From the NCBI RefSeq assembly GCF_002078875.1, contig NC_034414.1, positions 22,498,616-22,562,615 of the forward strand: DNA of 64,000 nt. The letters are read 5' to 3'. Positions 50,253 to 61,341 of this stretch are shown here, piece after piece. The stretch comes from Numida meleagris. Taxonomy: Eukaryota; Chordata; Aves; Galliformes; Numididae. The notes under the pieces were generated by a model, which saw nothing but the letters and a program-made list of their open reading frames with translations, had not been told where the DNA came from and made no database searches. The translations under genes and the position numbers were made by a program. Every line of letters starts with the position of its first letter. Within the stretch, counting starts at the first letter, position 1.

Positions 50253-53200
50253 CATGACCCAAGGGTGACAAACTGCTTTCTCAGTGCCTTCTGGGAGTTC
50301 AAAATGCCAGCCTACAGCACCTCCCCAACCTGTCAGCATGTTGGCGAGCTGTCTTTGTAAATAAATACAGATATCAAACAATAAGCAGATGTCTTTTTAA
50401 CATGCACTGTTTCAGGCTGTAATATTCCTATTTGCTGTAGCTCGTCTCAGCATCTGTCAAGTCACTGCCAGCTCCACAGCTCCTTTTCGGTTGTATTTAA
50501 TGCACAAAGATTTGTGTTGTGGTGAGTGTAAAATAGGATGAGGAGCTGGCTTGTTTTACATCTGTTTTGGTGTTACTTGTGATTTATAAAATGTGAAACA
50601 TGAATGCTTCTGTGTTCCTTCCCATCTCTCTGTCAGGAGATAGTGCGAACTCTTGTTCCTTATGCTTGATCAAGTGGCTTTCTGCAAGGATGTGTATGAT
50701 TGCAGAAGTATACAGGGATGAAAAAAAAAAGTCATTTGCAAAACATATCACCATCAGTGCCCTAAAGTGAACAAACACTGAAGTAGGGGATGAAGCTGTG
50801 ATCAGGGTTGGATGGAAAAAAGACAAAATCCAGTTTATTCCCGTTGTCTCCGTATGTCCCAACAGACTTGAGAGACAGGCCCCAAAGCCCCAGGGGTGCA
50901 CCTTAGTGCAGTGCTGTGGGAGGGATGGCCACAGACTGCTGGGCTGGGTCAGGCTCTTCTCTCCGCTAGTAGCCAGCAGGGTTTAGAGATAGTGTAAGAG
51001 CAGGGCAGCTAATCAGGAGAAATTCCATGTTAAGCTTCTGTTTATTTTTGTTTTCATATTAAAGATGTATTGAACCCAGATGACCCATAAACTATGGGGT
51101 TAACTCCTCTTTTGAGAATTCACCTATGTGGTTAAAGGAAGCGTTGGATCCCTTGATGTTACGGTGCCTTTCTCTGTCCCTCTCCATCAGCCCCATAGAA
51201 AGTCCCCACTTTTTATTGTCCTCATCTACTTCTCACATGTGCTGTTGGTTTTGCTGTAGGGAGATGCAAAGGAATCACAGTAATTAACAAAAATCAGACT
51301 GTTTATGCAGGCAGCAAGTCCTAAAGACAGCTCTGTCAGGTTTTTCTGAGGTCTGCTGAGAGAAAGGAGAATATTCCCACTGCCTGAGATGCTCTGAATG
51401 GGATTAGATAGGAACATATCTGTGAGGAGAGGGAAGGCATGATCCTCCATTGGAGCAGAGGATTTAGGCGACCCACAGTATCTCCTGTTTCCTAATGTTC
51501 CTTGAAGAGTGATGATTGAAATCTCTCATCTGAGCATGTATGCACACAAGACATAATGTAGTGTTAGTGGCCCTAAATATATTAGAGCTCTCTACTCCTG
51601 ATCACAGCGGTACATCAGCTGGAATAGTAATAGGGAATGAATGGGTTTTGCCTCCAAGGGCAACACAGTTCTTCCCATAACAGAAGAGGAAAATTGGTAC
51701 TAAAAATGTCTTTGAATCACATTTCTGATGTCTCTTAATAGGTTGTGCACCTGCCTGTGACACTTGGCATCTAATGGTTTCAGAGCACTTTATAAACCTG
51801 AATAAATAAATCTTTTTTCCCTGGCTGTCTCTGAAGGCTGGGAGGTGCTGCCCAGTAACATGTGTCTGAAAGGGCTAGGACCGAGTTCAGCAGGGTCAAG
51901 TTCTGTTGGGAAGCAGTCACTTTGTCCTGTGTTGCTTTTTTGTAAGCACTTGCACCTCTCAGACACTTTCACTTCCCGTTCTAAGAAGCCAGGATGTGGT
52001 CTGTGTATGTGTGTTTGAAATGTTGCTTTGTGCAGAGCAGGGAACAGGCTTGTAAACAAACACCAACAAGAGGGTGAAGCTCAGCTGAAAAAGTGTGAGC
52101 TCACTAGGGATGTGGGCAAGAACAACCGCACGAGTACTGGTTTGGCATTCTCCCACTCAGACCACATATAAAATGAGCACCCATGGTTTTGGCTGCAGCC
52201 CTGCCTCAGTGTACTGAAGGACTGCTGGGAGTGCTTGCTGAAAGGACCTTGCCCTCAGCTTGTTGCCTTCAGCCTGGGAGAGGTGTTCAGCACTGTGATG
52301 CAGTGGAGCAGCTGGTGCTCCAGGTGGCCACGTACACAGCTGCCGATGGCTTTGGGATGCTGGAGGGGCTGGCTGTGGCAAAGGGTTTTTGTTTTGAAAG
52401 AGAGCAAAGCAGTGAATTACGCAGGGATGAAGAGGAGAGGAGCAATGCTATGAAATGGGTTTGCATGGCGCCAGCTTAACGTCTGAATTGGAGCTGTCAG
52501 GGAGAATGAGATCCAGGCTTGGTGCTGTTCTCTGGAGTGAAGCACTTAGAGAGAAATTGCTCTGTTAAGCTCTGGCTCCACCTCTGCCCCAGGTCTGGCT
52601 GACTTCTGCAAGGGGAAGGCTGACAAGGGCAGCCATCAGCCACCCCCCCTTCCCATTGGCCTTCCCTTATTTCTCCAGGCTCTGATTCACCTTCTCTTGC
52701 TTGCTCACTGCTATCACCACCTGAGCATCTCCCACTGAACCCTTCTCCTCCTGGCTACATTGGTATCTTTACCCCACACTCCCGGCCTCTCTGCTCCATC
52801 ACCTTGCCCTCTTTTGCATCCTCCTCTTGTTCTCTGGTCAAAGCCCTTCTCTGTCTAGTCTAAGTGGAATGAAAAGTAAGATTCGTCTTCCCAGAGTTGT
52901 CAGGGTTTCTGCCAGATGGTTCCCCTTACCACATTCAGGTGTGCAGAAAAGAGTTGATCTTTACCTGAACAGGAAGAAGCGACTGAGACAAGGTCACAAT
53001 CCTCCTTGGGCACAATATCCGTGTACGTGCCTTATGTGAGTCACTGCTGTTTCCAACAGGTTGACCAGCCCGGATCACTGCACTGGGGACCTGAAGCAAG
53101 GAGACTGACTGATGTGTGCTTAGCACAGCCCGTCTTGTTGCAGTGACCAAGCACTTCTCTGGAGGCCTGTCCCGAGCAGCACACAGGTAAGAGGCAGCAC

Positions 53201-53740
53201 TGCTGCTGCTCAGACTCTACTGCTGCTGCTAGGCTCTGCCCTGGCTGGGGCTTGCTGCAGTGGGCTGAGCAGAGGATTTTTCCATTCATTTGGCATTGTC
53301 TCCTCTGCCTGAAATAACTGTAGTGGCGAAACTTTACATTGTGTTTACAGAGCAGGAAATGCTTTTCATCAAAAATGTACTTCAAGAGGAACAAGACTGC
53401 TTGTATAGATAAGATAAATATAGGTTAAAAGTGTGGGAGGAGTATACTGAAAAAAGAAAAATCTTACATATGTATAAGCTGTTAATAAAGCAATACTTAG
53501 ACCTTTTGTTCTAAAATAACTTTATATTGAACGCTATCTTAATATAAACAGAAAGCTTTTTAAGAAAAGGAAGAAAGAAATGTATATGGGGAAAAGGGGT
53601 TAAGTAAGAAATGAATTGCATTGTTTACTTTTTGACCAGGGAAGATGTTTCAGGTCAACCAAAAGTGAAAAGAAAAACCAAACAGAAAAGCCCTGTAGTT
53701 CTGATTGCGATGACTCATGGAAACCAGATCTAGAAAACAT
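50253..53740. other. Unique intronic DNA
   Basis: No gene is recognised. The 98-codon frame at 52,183-52,479 starts with a true ATG and lies 10 to 20 bp after a TATAAAA word. That spacing is too short for a promoter, and the product shows no known domain. A C/T-rich stretch lies at 52,560-52,860, and a 20-bp CTG-containing tandem duplication at 53,199-53,238. Confidence 0.5.
53199..53238 (+). repeat. 20-bp tandem duplication with CTG repeats
   Basis: Two adjacent 20-base units start with actgctgctgct and end in cagactct or aggctctg. CTG runs inside each unit favour slippage. Confidence 0.82.
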
Positions 53741-53905
53741 GAGGCTCTTTAGTCCAAAACCTTAATCCCCTAGTAGTATGAAACATTGTTCCCAGTAGTG
53801 CCTACCAGTCCTGTTTTAAGCGATGGGATTTTCCCTTGTCCCCTTGGGATACTATTCCACAGTCTAATAGAATTAATCTACTTACTTCTCTTTCAACCTC
53901 TGACC
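53741..53905 (-). repeat. Old CR1-type LINE fragment
   Basis: The words 'accagtcctgttttaagcga', 'tgggattttccc', 'cttgggatactattccacag' and 'tctaatagaattaatctac' match the antisense 3' region of ancient CR1 subfamilies shared by birds and reptiles. There, 'gggagactattccacagtctaatag' is typical. It is far more diverged than the 4,785 and 29,380 copies. Confidence 0.6.
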
Positions 53906-55520
53906 ACTGCAGATGCAATTAGTAGTAGGCAATGGGAGGATTCTGTTTCCTCTGCTGTATTATGAAGGCTTAGGGCTGTACTGTGTTAAACCAGACATCA
54001 GTAGCAAGCATGTATGCAAGAGTGTGGCTTATCTGTCAGTACTCATTACAGCCCCATATACGTCTCTGAACTAGAGTTCTCAGACTCATAGGAGCTTTTC
54101 TACAGTCGTAATTCAGGATCTGATAAGGCACGGACTCATGTATTTGAATGCCTGCGAGAAATAACAGTATGATTGGAAACTAAAATTAAATGCAGTCATA
54201 TGCTGCTTGTGCTAGGGACTCTCTGAGACGATTTAAGTCTCTATTTCTGGAGCGTTCTCTGTCCTTGCTTTTGATTTCTCTCATGAACAAACTGGTAGGA
54301 TCTATATGAATTGGTTTTTTTTGCTATGTCACTGGTGCTGGAGGAACTAGTGCACCTTTTCAGCTGTGAATTCTAGGACTTGAATAAAAACTGTGGACTT
54401 CTGCTGATGTTTACAGAAAGTCTCTAGTCAAATATAACCAGTTGAATATAAAGCCAAATAAATTGGAGATGAAAATTGTAGCTGGTTTTATTTAGTCTGT
54501 TTCCACTCATCACAAAGTTGAGCTTCCTTCTGTGACATTTCCCCCTTTTGCTCCTTAAATTTGGAAGTGTTCTAGCAGCAAGAACTGTCACTCAGTTTCT
54601 CAAGCACACGAATGGGGTTTGGACTTGTTCACACAGGGAGGATTCAGCACCAGCTGATCTGTACAGACTGACACTTGGATTCATCCACTCCAAATGTGAA
54701 CTAAACCACACGATCATATTGCAGTGTAGTTGGTGGTGGATGTCTGACTAAGGCTGCAACGTGAAGCGGGGCCAGGCGTCATGAAGAGCCATGCTAGCGT
54801 TCCATATGGTCTTTATCCAGTGGTATTAAGGGAGAAGTTACAATCCTGTTCCTCCTTCCTCCCCGTAAATCCCTGACTCTAATGTGCCATAGCTTTTCTG
54901 GACTATTTCTTCAAATAGAAAGCCTAAGTATAAGCATAGCCACTGGTCCAGCGTTTCATTATTGAGATAAATTAATTAAGCCTCTTAAAATTTGACTAGT
55001 TCACCTGTATTTATCAGATCCGAATTTCTTAAACTGAAGATTGAGTTACAAAGCTTTGATGTGTTCTGTGAATGCAGTGCTAATTTGTCCATTACTTTTA
55101 ATTGGTTGAAATTCTTTTCAAGCTTGGTGCCTGGCTGCTTCATGTGGTTTTGTAACATACTTTAAAGGATGGGAAGGTGGTGACTGAAGCAGGGTGTAAT
55201 GATCCGTAGCAGCATACGTTCCTTGCCCCAGCTTTCCCAGGCAAGCTTCATTCCAGTGAAAGTGTCAGTAAACCTAAGGCATAAAGCTACAGTTTCTCCT
55301 TCACTCTTCCCTTTTTCTGTTGCTTGCAAGTTTATCTCGCTGCTTGCTTCTTAAAAGCACTGCATGAACTGGGAGGCTGTGAAGTAAAAAGCATTCTTTA
55401 AATACAGATGCTGGTGATAGTCCTTTCGAAAGCTGCATTTCTCAAGCTGGGACCTATTGACCCCTTTCAGTGCAGTCACAAAGAAATCCAAGAGGAAATG
55501 GAGGATGAGGACCAGCAGGG

Positions 55521-55539
55521 AATATATATATATATATAA
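55521..55539. repeat. (TA)n microsatellite
   Basis: About nine uninterrupted AT/TA dinucleotides are followed by a T-run and a C-run. Confidence 0.85.
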
Positions 55540-56019
55540 TTTTTTCCCCCCAAGTCATCTTCTTACTCCACCCCCTGCCAGACTGGCTATTGTGTGAGAC
55601 CCACATGGGATACCAGTCGCCCTGTAAGGAGAATTGCATCATGCTGCATTCTTTCTAAAAATTGATTTTTTACACTTGCCTTATATTTTTCTCTTGCTGA
55701 AAGTTTTCCTGCTTTTGTGGAAGAGCTGGTCTAAAGGAAAGCAGTAGACTCCAGAACCATGTGTACAGTCACAGTCTGTGCAAAACTCATGGGAGCTGGG
55801 GATCATCTTCTTGCATCCTCTCATATCAGTAACTGGGTGACAGTCTTCAGCATGGCTCTCTGTGGCTGCCAGCACTTCTGACTCCCTGGGGTGCCCTATA
55901 AAAATCAGCTGACTTTCCTTTAAGAATCTATTGATTCACCCTGTAACAATCTGCCTATTTTCCTATAAGAACCTGCTAAAAATCTGTTTAGCAACCAATA
56001 ATCTTGTAGACTTCTTTAA

Positions 56020-56039
56020 AACAACAACAACAACAACAA
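56020..56039 (+). repeat. (CAA)n microsatellite
   Basis: Six to seven uninterrupted CAA units follow an A-rich stretch. Confidence 0.85.
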
Positions 56040-56200
56040 GCAGACAAAAAGAATGCTTCCTCTTAGAAACAGCAGCATTTTGGGTTTAATTTGCCACAGT
56101 AATGTCCCACAGTGTGTTTGCAACGGGGAGAATAAGAAAAATACTTTCTATTAATGGTTTCTTTTGCGGAAAATTAGTTGTTTGGTATTATTAAGAACGG

Positions 56201-56230
56201 TTGCATTGGAATGCAATGGAATGCATTGGA
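56201..56230. repeat. Three-copy decamer with inverted symmetry
   Basis: Units ttgcattgga, atgcaatgga and atgcattgga lie end to end. The first two also form an inverted repeat, TTGCATT-gg-AATGCAA. TGGAATGC, a TEAD/M-CAT-like word, occurs twice at 56,207 and 56,217 with one helical turn spacing. Confidence 0.8.
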
Positions 56231-56624
56231 AATCAACCCTTTTTTCCTTTCTGAAATGTTGACATAACACTTAAACTGCCATTTCCTGAAAATTGCAGAA
56301 GGACTTTTTGAAAGATTTGTTGCTTTTTATGAGGCCTAGAAACTGGGGCTGCATGACCAAAGGAAGGAGATGTCATATTTGGGAAGTTGTTATTTTCTGT
56401 GATTTCTCTTTAGACTATGAGTTGAATTACTTGGAAACGCTGCGTTAACTCTCATCTTTCTGCAGAATAAGTCTCCCAGAAAACCTTCTGTTGTGAAAAA
56501 TTGCCCTTGTACTCAAGATATAATTGTGAGAACTTCCTGAGGTGCTTGAGTTTGCATCAGTACAGAAGGGGAATGCCCTCGTACGTTTTTCTTTCTTCAC
56601 AAAGTATAATTTGATGCCTCCTAA

Positions 56625-56664
56625 ATTGTGATATCAAAATGGTGCCCATTGTGATATCAAAATG
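56625..56664 (+). repeat. 17-bp direct repeat
   Basis: attgtgatatcaaaatg occurs exactly at 56,625-56,641 and 56,648-56,664, a 23-bp period. A local slippage duplication is the likely origin. Confidence 0.88.
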
Positions 56665-57299
56665 AGGTATCATAGACCGTGAATGGTATGCTCCGTTCTC
56701 AAATTACCTTTGAATTGGCTCATGATTTTTGGCGCTTACATGGTTGTCACTGGCCATTTGAGTTGATGTGGTACAAACACTCCTCATTGATGCAAACGCA
56801 AGGTGCTTTGCCAAATGACGATGGGGCTTGCTCATGTGGCAGGGAAGGGAGGCAGAGCTGCCTTCTGGCTTCACGCTGAGCCCTGGAGTGATGGTGTCAG
56901 CCTGTGCAAAGCAAGAGGGGCTCTGCATTTCTTAGCCTGAGACCTCCAGTAGGATGTGTGCTTTTGATTTGCAAAATTTGAAAAATATTCAATGAAGATG
57001 GTGACTTAGTTTTAGAGCTGTTAGAATTATTCTCTGTCTGTAGAGATTTCTCAGGAAGCAGATACGTAAGAGGGGTGTATATGCATGTATTTGAAGCTTT
57101 TTTTTTTCTTTGGCTTACGAATAAGATCTGGAATCAGTAAAAAGTACTAACTATTAAAATCAGCAGTGCAGATAGTATTATCTCATCAGAGATACAGTGG
57201 GTTTTGACAGTCATTCATGCAGTTCCTAGCCCTACTCCTCGCATTCTGACAGGCAGAAGCAGCTTGTTTCCTGTCTTCCTTTCTTTCTCATCTGCACAG

Positions 57300-57368
57300 G
57301 GATGGTAAGAGGTTGGACTTGATGATCTTAGAGGTATTTTCCAACTTAAACGATTCTATGATTCTGTG
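57300..57368 (+). repeat. CR1 LINE, short 3' fragment
   Basis: The last 70 bp of a CR1 remain: 'ggatggtaagaggttggac', 'ttgatgatcttagaggtatt', 'ttccaactt', then 'gattctatgattctgtg'. Sense orientation, strongly 5'-truncated. Confidence 0.9.
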
Positions 57369-57803
57369 AAGAGAGCTGGTAAGTTTTCTGTTGTAGAAAG
57401 TTGTGATTAAAGTATTTTATTTTGTGCAGAAACTGGCTTTATGAAACTTTGCATTCATTTTCAGAGAAACCTGAAGATGAAAATGTTTTCTTTCTGGAGG
57501 GTGTATCTTCTCCATTTTTTTTTTGTTCTGTTGCTCATCCTTTCTGTGACAAAACAGGAATAGGTAAGGGCAAAAAAAAAAGGAGAAGTAATCCAGAAAT
57601 TCTGTTTCCTCAAATGAAAAACTGCTCTCTAAAAATGTCTACATATCTTACTTTAAAAAAAAAAAAAAAAAGCAAAGTAACTGATTTTTAAACTTGCAGA
57701 ATATGAAAAAGAGGTTATTTCTGTTGAATGCCCTAGCCTGTATTTAAAGTGAGGTTTCTTTTCTGCATTTCTATGTCAATTTAGTGCAAAACTTCAAGAC
57801 CAC
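57369..57803. other. Unique intronic DNA with A17 tract
   Basis: No gene is recognised. An A17 run lies at 57,655-57,671, and shorter A- and T-runs occur on either side. Confidence 0.5.
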
Positions 57804-58227
57804 TCATGCAAGAAGAACCTCAGTGTAGGTGAGCCGCTGGACAGAGTTGTGCACAGCAAAGCTAATGATAACCCAATGACTGCTTTGTCCTTCATAAAAT
57901 AACTCGTTCCTCACATAGCTAGTAATGGAGGTGAGCTGCATTGTCAGCAGATCATTTGTTGACAGCACTGTCAGATAGGAAACCAGGAGCTCAATGGCCT
58001 TGAGCATGCCTGTGCTGGACAATTGGACAGTTCTTGGTATCACATGGCAGGAGCAGGAAGGTATAGATGACATGCAGGCATTGTGTGGCTGGATGATGTG
58101 CTGGGATACAATGGCATTGTTTTGCCTGTATTTCAGCTTCAGTGCCCAGCCTATGGAGATCTTGAGCTGAACTGAGCCCTGTCTGCAGTTATTTCTTTCC
58201 TGAAAAAGCAGAGCACAGTGCTTCTAG
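57804..58227 (-). other. Minus-strand open frame of about 141 codons, unrecognised
   Basis: Read on the minus strand, a frame is open from just after a TAG near 58,228 to a TGA at 57,804. It passes through a TTTTTCAG acceptor-like site at about 58,200. The translation includes LKISIGWALKLKYR and MLKAIELLVSYLTVLSTNDL and ends VQRLTYTEVLLA. Codon third positions are somewhat C/G-biased, as in real exons. I do not recognise a domain, and several frames this long are expected by chance in 64 kb. It could be an antisense exon, a decayed pseudogene or nothing. Confidence 0.2.
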
Positions 58228-61200
58228 GAGTGGACCAACTCCCAGTAGCACATGCAAAAATAAATACATTCCATGAAAGTATGTTTAAGCAACATAAACT
58301 TCCTTTTTTTAATCATTTGTGAAAGGTTTATTTTCACATCCTCTAACACTCACTAGGTGTTAATTTTCAGACTTGGCTATAGCACTGGCTTGAAATGTCA
58401 AAATGCCTAAGAGGGGCATTTTGGGCTTGGTCCTTCCTTGCTGTATGGCATGAAGCAGCTACTGAGCATGGGAGGGTAGGAGGAAGGTTCTCCTGGGAAC
58501 TGCCTGTGCTGTAATTGTCATCATGAGCCACTTCTGGCATCTTTCCCTGGCAACTGTTGATGACAGGATATTGCAGTTTGTGACTATCTGACCCCACTCA
58601 TTTTCCCATGTTCTGCAGGAGGGCTTGTTATGGGGTTTGGGCATTGCTGCTGACTGCCCAGGTACACGTGGTGCTCCACAAATGACGTATTTTGGGGCAG
58701 GATTTGTCACTGACTCCTCAAACTGACCCATGCCATTTATAACCTTTGTGTCTGCTAAGTACATTTCGAGGAAGCTAAAAATAATATTCTCAATTTAAAG
58801 CTATTTCTCCAATAAGTATTTAGTCAACAAGAAGACAGGGAATCTCTTTGTCCTTTTTTTCCAATGCTTAAGTATTCGGCTTTCAGGATGGAGCTAAACG
58901 TTTATCACGAGCTATTGGCCTGTTAGCTGTGTTGGCTTTAGTGTATGGATTATGTTACTGGAAAGTGGAATCCCTTGCCAGAACTGCTTTTACTGTTCTA
59001 TTTCCCTTTTCGTGTCCCAGTTTTGCATGTTATCTGGTAGCTGCACTAAGGCCAAACTCTTACTGCACTGATGAGAACCAGGAGTTGGCATTCTGCTCTT
59101 CTGTCTCTTTCTGCCAAAGGCCAGTAGGCAAAAGAGAGTGTACATTTTTACTATTTACATGAGTACAGTTTGTGGTCATTTGAAGCACCTGAAGATCAGC
59201 ACATCAAAGCTCTGATTCTCCTAGTGGCTTAGCATGACCACAGGGTGGATAGCATTCAGTACTTTCAGATCAGGTTGGAAATGAGTCACTTGGAAAACTT
59301 AAAATAACCAGATACATCTAAACCAGAATTCAGATATTTCAGGCTAGCAGTATAAATCCCTATAGGTCCTCAATAGTCCCGAGTATTGGGTGTACAAAAC
59401 TGAAAAAGCTGCTTTAGTCCGCTGCTTGAGGTCTTAGTCTTTTACTGTGTGCTTTTTCTATTGATCAAGAGTAATGGCAATTGATTAGAAGTGTGGCAAT
59501 CTCCTGTTTCTTTGGAGAACTGAAAATCAGCTGTGTGTATCAGATCTGTGAATCACACCTCTGTACTAGATCATTTTTATGAAAGAAGGAAATTACGCAA
59601 GTTTTTTTCAAAATCTTCATGGAGACCACAGATCTTTGTGAAATTAAGTTGAAATTAAGCAAATAGTTCCAGTTAGTGAAAGGGTTGTATATATATGTTT
59701 GGAAACACCAAGATATTTGATTCCAGATTTTCTTTGTGGAACATAATTTTCTTTTAGAAATGTCCAAGCCACTCTTTTCAACATTTAAAAACTAAACCCA
59801 CATTGCCCTATTAAAATATGATCCAAACTTTTTATAGAAAGAGCTGGGTTTTATTTTAAACAGTTAGTTAGGAAATGTTTTTTAAAGAAAAAAGTTTCAT
59901 CTCAGGTTGAACAAAACTCTGAGTAGTTGAACGAAGAAACATCTTTGTATTGTTTTGTTTCGGAAAAAAAAATCTTCCAGTTCAAACTGAAACACTTTTT
60001 CCCCTCCCTTCTCTTTTTTTGGTTTTCTTTTTTGTTTTGTGGTTTTGTCACCAAAGCTACAAAATCTATTGATCATCTTGATATATTCCTTCTGATGGTA
60101 CTGGCACAGTCTCTTTTTCTTGATTTTTTTTTTGCATGTTTGTGGTTCCTTATTGGGGGAGCTTGGGGTTTGTCTGGCAGGAGCATGGCACTAGGGCTGT
60201 CCTCCCGCTCCTCTTCCTGCTGCAGAGTTGCTGTTCTCCCCACAGGTGCAGGTAACCTGCGTGCTGCAGCCTTCCTTTTTCCTTCCGCATTCAGCTCTGT
60301 TGAGTTGCTGAGTACTCCCAGCTGCAACCAAGGGAATAAAGCGTGAGTGCACCGAGTAAGCACTAAGCATTTTCTTTCCTAATTCTCTCTGAATGTGTCC
60401 TGGTGACTGCAGTTGGGCATTGAGTTGACTGCCTTCAGCACTAGCAGTGGGCCAAGCTGGAGACCTCCAGAGGACACTGCCTGTATTCTGCCTCTCTTGC
60501 CCATGCCCCTTGCACGATGCCTTCTTCGAGGAGCAGCCCTCCCCTCCCCATTGCAAGTGATGCTATTGCTGAGGAATGTTGGAGGGAGACCATTATACAC
60601 ATACTGGAGGTGCTGCTGAATTTGGGATTTGAGCTTGATTTAAAAGGGAGGAGGCACGGGAAGGAAATGTTGTTTTTAGTGAGGACCCAGGCCATAGAAC
60701 ATTGAGAGCTGTTTGAAATGTGCTCAGTAGGCAGGGAGGTCTGCGGGTGCTGCGGGAGCTCAGCGAGCCTTGCAAATGTTTCCATGCACTGCTCAAGGCT
60801 GCTGTCCCAGGCACGTACTTTGTTAATGCTTCTGGGGAAGGCACTTTGGGAATAATGAATCAATGTCACTCTGCGTTTCTTCCCCCTCAGAGCTGCTCTG
60901 TCTTGTTCTCTCTGTGCTGCTCATTTTGGTTTTAATTTCTGCATGGAGGTTCGAATCACACAGACAGGAAAGTTTGGTTGTGCAGTGGGCTAAGGCCTTT
61001 GTCTCTACAGCACTAAAACATGCGTTTGTAGTTGTAGGTCCAAAAGAAGGCAGTGGTGCTGGGGTTTGCTGAATGTGCTCCGAATGCTTCAGTGGTTTCC
61101 TAGCTCAGGATGAAGCTGTGCTCCTGGATGCTGTGAGCTCCCATCTGGAGCACTGAAGGGACCTTTCCCCTTGGCTCTTCAGGGTGCCGCATCTCTGATC

Positions 61201-61322
61201 TGTCACGTTTCCCACCTTCCCTCTGCCTCCTTTCTGTGCCTCCAGATTCTTTGATGCAGCCGAGCTCTGCCACAAACTGCTGCGTGTTGTTTTGCTTTTG
61301 CTCAGGTGATGTTGCAAAGGGC
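58228..61322. other. Unique intronic DNA
   Basis: Minus-strand frames at 58,367-58,597 and 58,459-58,764 overlap in different phases and show no known domain. The stretch 60,190-60,560 has several minus-strand frames that mainly mirror plus-strand pyrimidine-rich sequence. No CpG island, splice-framed exon or repeat family is recognised. Confidence 0.45.
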
Positions 61323-61341
61323 TTTTTTTTTTTTTTTTTTT
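61323..61341 (+). repeat. T19 homopolymer
   Basis: Nineteen T residues are followed by cccaaaaag. On the minus strand this is an A19 run. A CAATAAA-type signal is not evident at the right distance, so it is not called a retrocopy. Confidence 0.85.

Larger units (their letters stand above)
53906..57299. other. Unique intronic DNA with short repeats
   Basis: No gene is recognised. It holds a TA run at 55,521-55,539, a CAA run at 56,020-56,039, a three-copy decamer at 56,201-56,230 and a 17-bp direct repeat at 56,625-56,664. The stretch 54,955-55,110 is AT-rich with TTAATTAA- and TTTTAATTGG-type words. Confidence 0.5.

Noticed and set aside
52183..52479. 98-codon + frame after a TATAAAA word
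   Set aside because: The TATA word is only about 10 bp before the ATG, which leaves no room for a transcription start. The product is unrecognised.
60940..60965. 'ggttcgaatcacac' resembling a tRNA T-arm
   Set aside because: No matching acceptor, D or anticodon arms lie at the right distance upstream.
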